Source of the DNA: Pleurodeles waltl
Lineage: Eukaryota; Chordata; Amphibia; Caudata; Salamandridae
Direction of reading: 5' to 3'
Length of the DNA: 64,000 nt
NCBI RefSeq assembly: GCF_031143425.1
Contig: NC_090448.1
Coordinates: 529,250,313 to 529,314,312 of the forward strand
The first letter of the stretch is position 1. Each line of letters opens with the position of its first letter. The notes under the pieces were generated by a model, which saw nothing but the letters and a program-made list of their open reading frames with translations, made no database searches and was not told where the DNA came from. The translations under genes and the position numbers were made by a program. Below are positions 1-10,365 of this stretch, in pieces.

Positions 1-2
1 GC

Positions 3-221
3 ATACCTATAGAAATCAGTGACACTGAATCAGATGAGGATGACTATCCCATACCACCTCTACAGCCAGCAGACAGGACCAGTGCAGCAGAGGGACGGCA
101 AAGGCGTGCTGACATCACACACAACCATTTCAGACGTGAGTATGTACAAACAAACTCCACTGACTACTGTAGCTATAGTGAGAAAAATATTTATTCCTTT
201 ACGGCAGGTTATGAATTGTGA
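3..221 (+). pseudogene. C-terminal end of PIF/Harbinger transposase-like frame (partial)
   Basis: An open frame enters from the left edge and stops at 219-221. It carries an acidic stretch (DTESDEDDY) and then GRQRRADITHNHF at about 96-134, which resembles the tail of HARBI1-type DDE nucleases, where a basic segment precedes a final Asn/His-x-Phe. The catalytic domain would lie left of the window, so the assignment rests mainly on context: a Myb/SANT-like partner gene lies convergently downstream and a Harbinger-type terminus follows at 2344. GTGAGT at about 136 could be a splice donor. In this superfamily the nuclease cuts and inserts DNA with help from the Myb-like protein. It could also be unrelated coding sequence. 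Confidence 0.4.
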
Positions 222-323
222 TGAATAACGTAAAGTGGGATTGATAAAAACGAAAATAAACAAATGAACTGAGTCCCACACTATTACTTCATAATGGGGA
301 CACCAGAGTCAATGAGGCAAGAG

Positions 324-1229
324 TCACTTCCTCCTCCCTCGCACACCACTGGGGTGCCCAGTTGAATCACTGGCACCCTGAATGTCAGGCTCTGTGGCAG
401 TACTGCGCCGTCTGTGGTCTGGAGCTGGTACGTGCACACTACTGAGGCTCGAGGTGTCCTCTGTGTCCCCCAAGGCAACCTCTCTGGGAGTGGCCGACCT
501 CTGTCCCATTACTTGTTCGATCACATTGGTGATCTGGACAAGGGCCTGGACCACATCCCTGCTGGTGTGTGCAGCCCCTACCTGGGCCGCCACAGCACGA
601 CGGGCGATGAGGGCGGTGGAGTTGGCCATACGATTGGAGGACCTACAGTAGTTTGCAAACATGGTGCGAAAACGGTGCTCATGTCTGCGTCTACTCAGTC
701 TTTCATGTCTCAGCTCCTCGCACAGGTCACGCACTGCAGTGGTCAGCTCCCTAGTGTCCTGGGAGGCCTGCACTTGTCCCGCACGCAGCTGGTTGATGTT
801 TTCATTCAGGGTGTCAAGTCTCCGATGCAGTCCAACCGTATTTCTATTGTGGACTCTAAGGTTCCTGTCCAAACTTTGTATTCTTCTATTCTGCAGGCGC
901 TGTTGCTGCAACATAGCAGCCTCAAGTCCACCAAACAGGGATGTACCCTCAGCTGCCTCCTGCAGTTGCTGTCGTGACACTGGGGCACTTGGACGATGCG
1001 CTGCAGGACCCCTGTCCTCCGGTACCTGGCTGCGCATCCCGGATGCAGATGGTGTGCCTGAACTCTCCTGCTGCACATCAGTCACCACTGAGGTCTGGTA
1101 GTGGCAATGGCCTAGGCCTGCGGCGCACAGTTGGGAGAATGATGGACCCACTGGTGTTGGTGTCAGAGGGCAGCTGTGTGTCCGTTTCCCCTACACCCGT
1201 CATTGCTGTGGCTGCTGTGCCAGGCCCAC
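324..1229 (-). pseudogene. Harbinger Myb-like protein, exon 2, with a frameshift
   Basis: A good acceptor (TTGTTGTTGCAG on -, AG at 1230-1231) starts this exon in phase with exon 1. The spliced frame begins GGPGTAATAMTGVGETDTQL. Near position 1150 it must change frame to keep the long coding stretch that runs to a stop at 324; the spliced frame alone stops at 1078. The long stretch has a Gln/Arg/Leu-rich, probably coiled-coil region (about residues 60-160, e.g. LDTLNENINQLRAGQVQ) of the kind that follows the Myb/SANT domain in these genes and could mediate multimerisation. In the long frame there is a TAG just upstream of 1150, so a one- or two-base indel is the simplest reading. Both this gene and the + frame end near 200-300. 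Confidence 0.6.
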
Positions 1230-1396
1230 CTGCAACAACAATATGCAGCATGTCAGTTCTGTATGTTACATTATCTGTCCAGAAATGGCAATAAAACTTT
1301 AGATACTGCTGTACATGATGTAGTGTGTGTTGTGTTACCTTGGGTGTCACTATGCTTGCTTACATTGTCATGCTACTGTGTGTACTAGTTTGTGGA

Positions 1397-1415
1397 CCAC
1401 GACTCCCATAATGCA
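1397..1415 (+). promoter_or_regulatory. ZNF143/THAP11-like SBS motif in Harbinger intron
   Basis: ACCACGACTCCCATAATGC matches the known SBS consensus ACTACAAYTCCCAnnATGC at most positions. It lies between the two exons of the Myb-like gene. Binding is not shown by the sequence. Confidence 0.3.
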
Positions 1416-1526
1416 TTTATGTGCTGCTACTGAGATGTGGAGTGGACTACTTCACATTACATGCTAATACCTAAGGGGCTTTTATGCATGCACATACTGT
1501 GTTCACACAACAACATTTGCACTTAC

Positions 1527-1953
1527 CTTGGCTGGTACTTGGTTGAGCGGAGGTGTCTATGTCTGTGACCCCTGTCACTGCTTCCGGTAGGAGAGTTGAT
1601 TCCACCAGGTCCTCCAGTGGTGTGGCAGGTGGCTCGGTTGGTGGTCCACCTCCTGTGCTCCTGGCCTCTGCAAGTCGCCTTGCCATCCTCTCCTTTGCCC
1701 GGGACCGCAGGTCATACCAGCACTTCTTGATTTCATCAATGGAGCGCTGGGCCACTCCAGTTGTGCAAATTTTGCTTTGGATCTCCAGCCAGAGTCTCCT
1801 CTTCTCACTCTCTGGCACCTGGAGGGATGATTTGCCAAACAGGCGGTCATGACTCCTCACCACCTCCTCTGTTAAGATCTCCAGCTCCTGCTCACTGAAT
1901 TTCAGTTTGCGCTTCCTCTCCTGCTTCTCACATCCTGGACCTTGGGGCTCCAT
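1527..1953 (-). CDS. Harbinger Myb/SANT-like DNA-binding protein, exon 1
   Basis: The ATG at 1953 opens a basic protein. Residues about 15-95 form a Myb/SANT-like (MADF/NAIF1-type) domain: KLKFSEQELEILTEEV, a Trp in RRLWLEIQSKI, then RSIDEIKKCWYDLRSRAK. Such proteins are the second gene of PIF/Harbinger transposons; they bind element ends and help the nuclease enter the nucleus. After the domain come a Pro/Thr-rich linker and STSQG, where a consensus donor (GGTAAGTG on -) ends the exon at 1527, splitting a Gly codon after its first base. Unspliced reading gives only a short Cys-rich tail before a stop. The phase fits the acceptor at 1230-1231. The exon itself has no break. Confidence 0.7.
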
Positions 1954-2099
1954 TGTGGCTCAGATGATGCTGCTCCTTCACAGTGCTGCTCACAGTGGCT
2001 GGGCTGCTCTCACTCTGGATGCTGGTTTGGGTGTGGCACTTATACCTGCCTGGGATGACTCATTTCCTGTTGATGAGTCATCAGGCTCCTCCAGGTGTG

Positions 2100-2344
2100 C
2101 ATTCTCGAACTTTCTCGCATTTTGCGATTTTTTTTTTTTTACCGAATCGCAAAAAAATCGCAAATTGCGAGAATGCATATTGCGATTCGGTAAATGGGCC
2201 TCGCAAACCACAAATAGCGATTTTTAAGAAATCGCTAATTCCGAATCGCAATTTTGTTACATGGCCAATTGCGACTCGGAAATTGCGATTTCTTAAAAAT
2301 CGCATTTTGCGATTCGCAAGTTCCATTTTTCATACATCTGGCCC
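2100..2344. repeat. Harbinger terminus with dense TGCGATT / AATCGCA subterminal motifs
   Basis: About ten copies of GCGATT or its complement AATCGC lie in some 230 bases, in both orientations and often as nearby inverted pairs. The block ends in CATACATCTGGCCC, which read on - is GGGCCAGATGTATG. Harbinger ends commonly begin GGSCC. Subterminal motif clusters are often transposase-binding sites; that role is inferred. A T-run (about 2130-2141) lies inside. The outer edge at 2344 is approximate and no clear 3-bp target duplication could be paired, because the other end lies outside the window. Confidence 0.6.
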
Positions 2345-3009
2345 TTTGTTGGGTATTGTTTTAACAAATTAGGCCAGGAGAGTTTGGTTAACTCCCAGTA
2401 TTATTCCACTTGCAGTGGTGAACACACCATTTTCTTACCCACAATGCCCTGCAAACCGCAAATGTTAACTAAGAACATACATTTTCCCTCACATTTCTGT
2501 GATGAAAACTTCTGGAATCCCCAAAATTGTTACCACCCTGCATTGTCCCACTTCTGCAGATAAGAATGCTTTACCACTTATGTGGTTGGGCCTAGTGCCA
2601 GCAACAGGAACAGATCTAGCCGATAGGAGTCCCCACACAAGGGCTTCCATTGTCCTGGTTTGATAAGTTCCTGTTAGCAGACCAGGTTATTTGTGGAAAA
2701 CGCTTTGTGTTTTGTTATGCATGCTTAGTGCTGAAAAGAGTGTGTTCATGAAAAATTGTAAGGAACGGTCAGCCGCTGCAAGGAGTGAGTGACAGTGTGC
2801 CACACTGGGATTGGTCGGTTGGTGTTGAGCTGAACTGTTATTGGTTGCCTACATCATAGAGTATTGCACTGTTATTGGTTGTTGCTATCAACTGAGAATT
2901 GTGGGTAAAGTTATTTCCTGATTGAAAACTGATTCCTAATTGTGATTGGTGACCATACTTTTGAAAAATTTAATGGTTTAAGACCATATGAGATTTAATT
3001 AGGGGAGAT
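2345..3009. other. No gene seen; flank or leader of class I ERV
   Basis: The stretch has several ATTGG boxes (2812, 2840, 2874 region) and no long frame. It lies directly before retroviral gag, so an LTR/leader would be expected here. I could not match it to any sequence after env, so no LTR pair is claimed. Confidence 0.3.
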
Positions 3010-3576
3010 GTGAAAATACCTGTATGGGAGGGAGAAGACGCACCACCCGAAGATACTCCAGGTCATTGTAAGGCTATCAATGTAGGCCTTCAATGGCATA
3101 AGATCACAGAGAAAGAAGGTACATTGATGTCTCCACGCTCTGGCAAATTTAATTTGAGAATGACTGAAAAATTGAGGATAGGATTGTATCAGATTAAATT
3201 ACAATCTAGACCCACACAGTATGAAGCACTTAATGCTTCAGAGTGTGCAGCACATGTTAAGCAGAAGGAACAATATCAGGGAAGAAAGGGAGAGTGTACT
3301 TGGGCAGATGCTAGATGGGATGTGGAACAAAAAAAGTGGAGGACTGACATGATGGAGGGAGCTAAATTATGCCCTGCATTGACTAGTGAAGAGACTGACA
3401 AAGGAAAGACAAAGAAAAACATGGGGCAAAGACACAGAGAATATAGACAAAAGTGTGACTCCACCGATGACTTCTTGTAGGTTTTGCTGTCAGCACATCC
3501 ACCCCCATATAACGAGACCCAACTTGAGGGAATGACTAAGATAGCTACATTCATGTCACTCCTGTATGTTCAGTAG
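3010..3576 (+). pseudogene. Class I ERV gag, N-terminal part with PPPY late-domain motif
   Basis: A + frame of about 155 residues, Lys/Glu rich, stops at 3478 and continues in the same frame past that single stop into LSAHPPPYNETQ. PPPY is the late-domain motif used by many retroviral Gag proteins to recruit WW-domain ubiquitin ligases during budding. The order (matrix-like part, PPPY, then the capsid-like parts below) fits gammaretrovirus-like Gag. The start is uncertain: the frame begins at a GTG, and no Met or myristoylation signal stands out. This is an old copy in the genome with stop codons and frame changes, not a functional gene. Confidence 0.55.
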
Positions 3577-3602
3577 CAAATCAGGAGGGATTTTCCCCTA
3601 TA

Positions 3603-3830
3603 GGAAAACCAGCCAAAAGATTGCAAATCCTTGACATGTCTATTCGGCATTCATTTCTGGATGTTAACCATAGAACTCCCAGAGAAGTGATACTATCTAA
3701 TGCCCCTGTAAAGCAGATTAGTTTTACTGCTAAAGAATTTGATGACTGTCTTAAACGTTCATTCAAAAACTTGAGGGAACCTCCAAGCTCTGGACTAAGC
3801 CATGAGATAATTTATTCCCCGGTGAGATAA
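3603..3830 (+). pseudogene. Class I ERV gag fragment
   Basis: An open stretch of about 75 residues follows the PPPY segment after a frame change and stop at 3601. It contains DVNHRTPREVILSNAPVKQI and ends at a stop at 3830. Its place between the late-domain region and the capsid segment at 6.8 kb points to gag, but no diagnostic motif is visible. Short collinear scraps continue to about 4054 with further stops. Confidence 0.35.
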
Positions 3831-4179
3831 AATACAGTGGATGTTGTCAAATTAAAGTTAGAACTGCATGAAATGATATCAAAATCTTGATCTTATGCAT
3901 AAAGACATCACTAAACGTGCAGGACAAGCACATGATAAATTGTCTGAATTGGCTCAAAAATACAATGAAGATTAAAGTAGAAACGAATTATTGCAGAGAA
4001 GCTATTGCATGTGTTTTGATGCATGAGAACCCCAGGAATGAAAATGCAAATTAAGTAGTTGATTCATAGCATTCGAAAAGGGAGGGAATTACATAAGTGG
4101 GAAAGCAGATGTGAGAACAAGAGAGATAATAAGAGGACAAAGGGAGGGCCGCCTCCGTCCACAGTGGAGGGAGAGGGTG

Positions 4180-4690
4180 TAGGAAAGTGGTTTATTAGTA
4201 AAGGTTGGCAGGTATCCACCACTAGTAATAAGGCCACAATCACAATATAAGGTCCAGTCAAGTTCTCAATAAATTATTCATTTGCTCAACCCTTGGTAGC
4301 TGGCAACAAGCAGGCAGGCTTAACTTAAGAGACAGCTGTGTAAAGCATTTTAAAACACCAATACATTGAATAAGTAAGATACAACACACAATAAAAAAAC
4401 AAAACCAATTTAGAACAATAGGAAATATTTTTATGAGTAAAATGACACAACTAACATTAATCCATTGTAGCGAACCAGAGATATGATTTTTTAAAGATTA
4501 AAATTAAAACTAGTACTTAGAAGGAAATAGCGCTCAGAGTTTAAAAAAAAAAAAAAAAAAAAAGGTCATGCTGGACCCGGACAAAATCAAGAGTTCAGGC
4601 CACCCACGATATAACACTTGTACACTTTCTTCCATAAGTGTTTATTCATACAGGAATGTGGTCCACAGCACCAGCCAAGGGTTCAGACGC
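4180..4690. repeat. Unclassified A/T-rich repeat with 20-base A-run
   Basis: A/T-rich non-coding sequence interrupts the ERV gag. It has an A-run at about 4543-4563, suggestive of a retroposed tail. No open frame or family could be named. Confidence 0.35.
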
Positions 4691-5530
4691 TCTGGTTTGG
4701 CTCTTGGAGTGTGGGACTACAATTCCCACAATACACCTGGTCAATCCAAGTAAATTCCAGGTGACGTTTGTCAGCCGGAGTTGTCCTTGTTGTTCATGTT
4801 GCAGGTAGCCCTTCCAGCACTTTTCTACCTGTTGCTGATCAGGGTGTCCACTCCTTATCCTTTAAGTCCAGAAGAGTCCTTTTGTTGTGAAGCCTTATGA
4901 GTACAGCAGGTGCAGTCCTTGTGAGTGCAGTCTTCTCTTGTGCAATCCAAGGAACCAGCAGGGCAGTCCTTTTTCCAGTTCGTTCTTTTGGGTCTTTGGG
5001 ACTCCACAACACCAATCCAAGGTTCTGGAATCTGAGTTGCTCCTTGGGACTACAGTTCCCATAATGCACTTGGCCAAATCCTTAAAAGTCCACTGAAAGC
5101 TGTCCAGCTGGGCTCTTCCGGTAGGAGTTGATGCAGTGACTCTTGGTAGCTCCTTTATACCTGTCGCTTACAGGGACTCTATTTGTGAATCCTTTTGAAG
5201 CCAGGCAAAATCCTCTTTTGTGAAGCTGAGAGTTTGTAGCAGGTGCATTTCTTGTGAGTTCAGTCCTTTGGGTTGCAAACCAGGGTTTCAGCAGGGCAGT
5301 CCTTCTTCTGCTTGTAGTTTAAGTCAGGGATCGGAGTTGCTGGGCTACTCTCCCATATTTATCCAGTGTTCCTGGGTGACAAGCAGGGGTTCACCACTTA
5401 CCAATGGGGTGCAGGGTGACACCCAGAAGTATGACAACTTCCTTCAAAAGTGTGGCATATTCTTGTCCCAAAGAGCACTATTCTCCCAAAATCCAAAAAT
5501 GGAGAAACTTTCTCCTGAAGGTTAGGATCT
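4690..5530 (+). repeat. Imperfect tandem module (period about 335 bp) with two SBS-like motifs
   Basis: Two diverged copies share the same order of landmarks: GGGACTACAnTTCCCA (4714 and 5047), TTGTGAAGC (4883 and 5218), GCAGGTGCA, CTTGTGAG and CAGCAGGGCAGTCCTT (about 4953 and 5290). The motif ACTACAATTCCCACAATAC at 4716-4734 and its partner at 5049-5067 resemble ZNF143/THAP11 SBS sites. It looks like an LTR or SINE-derived regulatory block; no coding capacity is seen. Confidence 0.45.
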
Positions 5531-6410
5531 GGCTATGCCATCCCACTAGTGAGGCTAAATTTCTTTAACACCCCCCTTCTAGCCCCTCTGCTAATTTAAT
5601 TACTGGGGTACAGGAACTGGGGTGAGCCTGTGTCCTGTCATAAATGTCATTCCGTCTTTGAAGACCAATTTAGCTACCCAGCCCCCTTCCTGCCTTTTGC
5701 TCTGCAGCTTGCAGCTCTTCAGCCACCAGATGCCTTTGTCTCAATGCAGGCCACTTCACACCTCATTAAGACAACCTAGCTCAGACTGGCAGAGAATGGC
5801 CAATTGGAGAAAGGCTGCTGGAAGGCTCGATGGAGGCAACATTTATAAAGAGTTCTAAAACTCTTTCCCTGTAATACTTATAATGTAACAGTGGCACGTT
5901 GTTGGTTGTATACTATTTATTTGATACCTTACATGATATATTCAGCTCTTTCCTATCACAAATAAGACATCATTATTTTAAAATAAAGCCTTCCAATGTT
6001 GGTCTCTAGATCTAATGCACTACAATGGGGAAAAAAACAAAAATGTAGTTTTTCCTTCGCCAGGGCGTATAAAACATCTTTGAAAATGTTCCTGCTTATA
6101 ATTACAAGGGACCCTATCCCAGGAGCACCTAGAGGAGACATTAGGGGTGACACATGTAAACACAAGGTAGTTTAGGACTTTGGAAGTACCTTCAAATTTG
6201 CATATAATTTACTTTTAAAAGCAGGCACCACTACAGTGCACACTTAAGTGCATTAAATCTACAGGGCCTCTAAAGCTACATGCCCTACCATATATTAAGA
6301 CTTACAGGTAGGTTGTCATGCTAATTGTAATTACACCTAATTACATATACTTTTAATCGGAGCTCTGGGTCTGGTGACAGAGCCCAGGGCACAAGTCAGA
6401 AAACCAGCAT
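5530..6410. other. No gene seen; anonymous repeat-like sequence
   Basis: No convincing frame. The stretch reads like a moderately A/T-rich interspersed repeat and ends near a GT/purine-rich tract (6435-6482). It belongs to the block that separates the two parts of the ERV gag. Confidence 0.3.
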
Positions 6411-6779
6411 CTAGTAGTTGAAAATGGGGGCAAAAAGTGTGTATATATGTGTGTGGGTGGTGGAGGGGAGGGGGGAGGAGATACACTGAAAAAAGACCTG
6501 GTTTTTCACAGAGGGCATGTCAGCTTTTTTTGATTGAGGAAAGTGCTCGGTGGAGGTTATGTCTATGTGCTTTGGAGCAGAAGTGATCTGGTGTTGTTCA
6601 CTAATGGTTTCCCTAATTTGAGAGAATAGCCAGTGTAGTGGTACACGCAGGTTGAGCGGGTTGTGTACATTTTGCAGGTCCTGTGATGGATTTGAATACT
6701 TTCTTTGACATTGTAGTACAGAGTGATTTGTGGGCAGAATGTAAAGTGGCTGTAGAGTGGCCGGAGAAATCAATTGACA

Positions 6780-7310
6780 AATGCTCAGTCACCTTTAGTG
6801 ATGAAAAATTATCAGCAAGTGATGACCTTCTTAAAAAGGAAGATACCAGCTAAAGACATTGATTGGGTTAAGATTGACAGGACAATCTAAGAGCCTAAAG
6901 TGTCAGTGCATGTCTATTATGAGAGATTGTTGCAAAGTTTAAGCAGCAGAGTGGAATACAGACTCTTAACACGAAAGACATGGGAAATTTTGTGTCTCAG
7001 TTTATAACGGTATTGAGAACTGAGATTAGTTTGATGATTCTGCTGGATTTGATTTGTTGGCAAAATAAATTGATTAATGAAATTTTGAGATATGCAAAAT
7101 ATTGCAGTCATGAATTGGAGATGAAGCAAAAGAGGCTAAACGAGGAATTGATGGTGGCATAAATGAAAGCCGCACAGAAAGAAGGACCGAGCCAGCCTTT
7201 TGCAGGGAATGTTGGTCATCTGCAAGGAATACTGGTGATGCAAGGAGGAAACAGGTTCCCACAACATGGTATAGGATGCAGTGTTCCGATTAACCGAGTA
7301 CTGGAATAGA
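6780..7310 (+). pseudogene. Class I ERV gag, capsid part
   Basis: The + strand carries, in broken frames, segments typical of gamma/epsilon-type capsid: EPKVSVH, YERLL (about 6895-6940) and then a frame from 6980 beginning MGNFVSQFI and running into LICWQNKLINEILRYAK. Further Lys/Glu-rich and Pro/Gln-rich sequence leads to the zinc knuckle at 7.34 kb. Capsid protein forms the virion core shell. Frame changes and stops (e.g. at 7160 and 7308) make it non-functional. The assignment relies on collinearity with the PPPY segment upstream and protease downstream. Confidence 0.5.
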
Positions 7311-7311
7311 T

Positions 7312-7434
7312 GTGGTGACTCTTAAAAAGACGATTACTTGTCATTATTGCAATACGTTGGGGCATTGGAACTGCCATCTTAATCCTCAAAATTCAGGGTC
7401 TACAGAACCTAAGGGTAATAATCACTACAGTCAC
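7312..7434 (+). pseudogene. Class I ERV nucleocapsid zinc-knuckle relic
   Basis: The frame contains CHYCNTLGHWNCHLNP, recognisable as a CCHC nucleocapsid knuckle (C-x2-C-x4-H) whose last spacing is disturbed: the next Cys comes after two residues instead of four. Nucleocapsid binds genomic RNA. The segment is cut right after it by the 3' end of an L2-like LINE on the other strand, and protease resumes on the far side near 9.56 kb. Confidence 0.5.
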
Positions 7435-8006
7435 AGATTGTACAGAGTAGGAGATGATTCCTGTGATACTGTAACTCCCTGCAGAGTAAACAGCCAGGAT
7501 TTTAATGCCTTCCTGAAAGCAGAGTGCAGCTTCTGATGCGTAAGGTGACAGGGAAGAACATCACAAAGCCTTGTCTCAGCAACTAAGAAAGCTCTGCCTC
7601 CCCATTTCTTCTTCCAAACCCTGGGAACCGTCACCCAGTTATGGTGCGAAGAGCGACGATTTCTTGTAATAACATACCATTGGGACATGGTTTCAATTCC
7701 AGCTGGACTAACCACGTAGAGAACCGGAAGCCAGTGCAGATTGAGTAGTCCTTTAGACACAGACAGCTGCTTAGGAATATCCAAGGAAAGCCTTGCCATT
7801 GTGTTCTGCACAAGTTGCAACTTTGCTTGGGTCAGCTTGTTGGTCTCACGGTAGAGCGCATTACAGTAGTCTGTTCTTGAAAAGACCAGGGCAAGAGCTA
7901 CATGTTTACATCCTGTGAGGGCCATAAATGGCAAGATTGTCCTCAACATTCTAATAATCCAAAAACAGGTTATCGCCGTATGATTGATCTGCCGGTCCAG
8001 TGACAA
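7431..8006 (-). pseudogene. L2-like LINE reverse transcriptase, C-terminal domain
   Basis: The 191-residue frame has the signature run of the Jockey/CR1/L2 clade: ALVFSRTDYCNALYRE, then KLQLVQNTMARL, LLNLHWLPV and finally FRKALKSWLFTL just before the stop. These belong to the thumb and C-terminal part of ORF2p, the enzyme that copies LINE RNA onto cut chromosomal DNA. Upstream parts lie in other frames, so this is a relic. The frame ends at 7431 within 10 bases of where ERV sequence resumes, so little 3' untranslated sequence is left. Confidence 0.7.
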
Positions 8007-9550
8007 CTTGCAGTCTAGAATGACACCTAGATATTTTGCTGTGTCTATTCAAGTAGGTAGAGTACCCAATATATCTGGCCACCAGTTGCTGTTCCTGATC
8101 GTGTGTGGCCGTCCAAAGAACAGTACCTCCTTCTTGTCTCCATCTAACTTCAAATAGTTCATGGCCATCCATATAGCCACTACCTTCACACAGTGATTAA
8201 AGATGCCTGCAATGTCCTCAGTGCCTTTAGAAACAGACACAATTATCTGAGTGTCCTCAGCGTATGACCGCCTTCAGCCCAAAGGACCATATGAGCTTGG
8301 CAAGACTGAAGACATAGAGATTAAATAATGTGGAGGTCAAGGACGAACCCTGTAGCACCCCACATGGCAAAGAAAAAGGATCTGATTGAAACTTATTAGT
8401 GGGCACCCTAAGAGATCTGAAAAAGAAAATAGGTCAGCAGTTTCAGAGCCCTATCTTCAATTCCCAATTTCTGCAAAAGCTCGGTCAGCACGGTTATGGA
8501 AATGGTATCAAAGGCTACAGAAAGATTTACCAGGATCAAAGCTGCAGCCTGCTCTGCATCAACTAATTGTCTAATGATAACTGTAGCAGATTCTAAAGCT
8601 GTTTCTGTTCCATGATTACTTTGGAAACCACACTATTACGATGCATCCAGAATAACCTGTTTCCCCACATACCGCATTATGTGCTGATTAACATGTTTCT
8701 TCAGGATCTTTCCTGGGATTGAAAGCATTGAGATAGGACGACAGTGCTTGAGGTCATTGTGATAAAGATTGGGCTTATCACAGCCTCCTTCCACAGACAT
8801 GGCTAGCACCCTGGCGTAATGGCTGTGTTCCCGACCAAAGTTAGAAGTTGAGATACCATGCCAATTACCAATTGCAGAATTTTCGGAGCACAAGGTTCGA
8901 GAGGGAATCTTGATTTAATGTTGAGGAGATGGGACTCCGGTCTAGTGGCAGAGGAGGAAATCCTGTAAACATCAGCCTGTGATTCTCCTTATCCTCTGTG
9001 AATACTGACTGACTCAGCTGCACGTGTCTGCTATGCTGCAGGGGACCTTCATCTTATGTGTTAGGGGTGTCAAGCTCCTTATAGATTTTTGATATTTTTT
9101 GCTGAAAGAAATCTGCCAGCTTGTCACAGCGTTCTTGTGAACCCTCTATTTCTGAAAGGGCTGGAGGAGTAGATAGCTGATGAATTAATTTAAAGAGCTA
9201 TTTTGGGGAGTTGGTCAACTCAAATGTGTTACTACAGTAGAGCGACTTTTCTTCTCTAATGGCAAGTTTGTAGTCTCTAAGAGCTGCCTTATATAAAGAC
9301 CTCTCCTGCTCCATAGAGTGTTCCTCCAGGGCGCATTGCTGACGGCTACAAGCCGGTCTGAGTATCTTTAGTTTCTCTTTAAATCAAGGGGCAGTCTGCA
9401 ATATTCTCCGAAGTTTAGTTTCCCGTATGGGAACTACAATGTCAGCCACCACATCACATCCCAAATGTAAATAAGAATTCTTCCCAAAATCAGGTTTTGC
9501 TTCAATAGATTCCTATGTTTGAAGTGTATGAGGTTTACAGTTCTGACCAG
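7435..9550 (-). mobile_element. L2/CR1-type LINE, 5'-truncated, inserted into ERV gag-pol
   Basis: Read on -, the element shows in order: a pre-RT region (SLYKAALRDYKLAIREEKSLY near 9250), RT motif 1-like text (HCRPISMLSIPGKILKK near 8720), the helix before the palm C-terminus (WMAMNYLKLDGDKKEVLFFG near 8130) and the terminal domain below. The endonuclease is missing. ERV nucleocapsid ends at its left edge and ERV protease resumes at its right edge, so it inserted after the retrovirus. Edges are approximate and no target duplication was recognised. Confidence 0.7.
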
Positions 9551-9555
9551 TTGTT

Positions 9556-9905
9556 ATGATGATGCCTGAAGGGGGGAAGAAGACTGCTTACTTGGCACAG
9601 TTTGAGGTAGACCAGAGTGGTCCATTTGTAGATGGTGAAGTGAATGGCCACCCGATATCTTTCCTCTTTGCTAAAGGTGCTACCTGCTCTATTGTTAGAA
9701 CAGTGGATGTTTGAAACCTACCCTTCTCAGGGAAAAAGAATCCAAGTTGTAGGGGTCGCAAATAAACAAATGACAACAACCTGTAACAGAAAAGGTACCT
9801 GTCAAAATTGGGTCCTTTGAAGAGAATCACCAGTTTGTGGTGCGAGTTTCTAGTTCGGTACGTCTTTTTGGACAAGACTTGCTGTGCAAACTTAATTGTA
9901 CCATT
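9556..9905 (+). pseudogene. Class I ERV protease relic
   Basis: Broken + frames give FVDGEVNGHPISFLFAKGAT near 9620-9680. In retroviral aspartic proteases this position holds the catalytic D-(T/S)-G-A box; here the preceding residues read F-A-K-G-A-T, so the Asp is gone. Farther on, VFLDKTCCAN-type text near 9870 corresponds to the usual C-terminal LLG-x-D-L strand in a shifted frame. Protease normally processes Gag and Pol. A stop follows GAT-CSIVRTVDV. It resumes straight after the LINE insertion and leads into RT. Confidence 0.55.
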
Positions 9906-9959
9906 TATTGTACACTGAAAACTGTTGTTAGAACCCCATAATTGAGATGGTCCTTTTAA

Positions 9960-10134
9960 ATTGGCAAGAGATGGCCTTTATGTTGGACTGTTCCCTATTA
10001 TGACAAATTATGATTTACCACCAGATCTTTGAAATGTGAAGCCTGAATTTTGGGCATTTTCTAGAAAAGGGCATTGGTCTCATCAAAGGCGTTGAATCTG
10101 TCTGCGTTAAAGTGAAACCAAATGTTGAGTATCC
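9960..10134 (+). pseudogene. Class I ERV reverse transcriptase, extreme N-terminus
   Basis: In broken frames the sequence gives FWAFSRKG and then VCVKVKPNVEYPVI up to 10134, which matches the start of gamma/epsilon RT, where a VxVKP...YPxxQYP segment precedes the fingers. The RT is cut exactly here by the left LTR of a gypsy element and resumes at about 13612 on its far side. Confidence 0.5.
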
Positions 10135-10365
10135 TGTAATAAAGATGAATCTTGATGGTACAAAATTTAGGTTCTTTAATAGGAGTATCTTAGCCACATA
10201 TAGATCTGGTCAAGCCAACAGTCGGCTCCAACAGCTTCCTCGGAATCCCTTCTCTCTCTCACTCTACTCTGTTGTCAGATGTGACATCAGAGCCACATCA
10301 GTGCCAGAGAGAGATGAGATCCCTCACATTCTAATGCTGCATTCTATCACTACACTCTACCACAC
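10135..10365 (-). repeat. Gypsy-1 3' LTR (231 bp)
   Basis: It starts TGTAATAAAGATG and ends CTACCACAC on +. It matches 13342-13572 over its full length with only a handful of substitutions visible (e.g. GATCTGG versus GATATGG, CAGAGCC versus CAGTGCC). The exact CA end could be one base further out. Confidence 0.85.
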
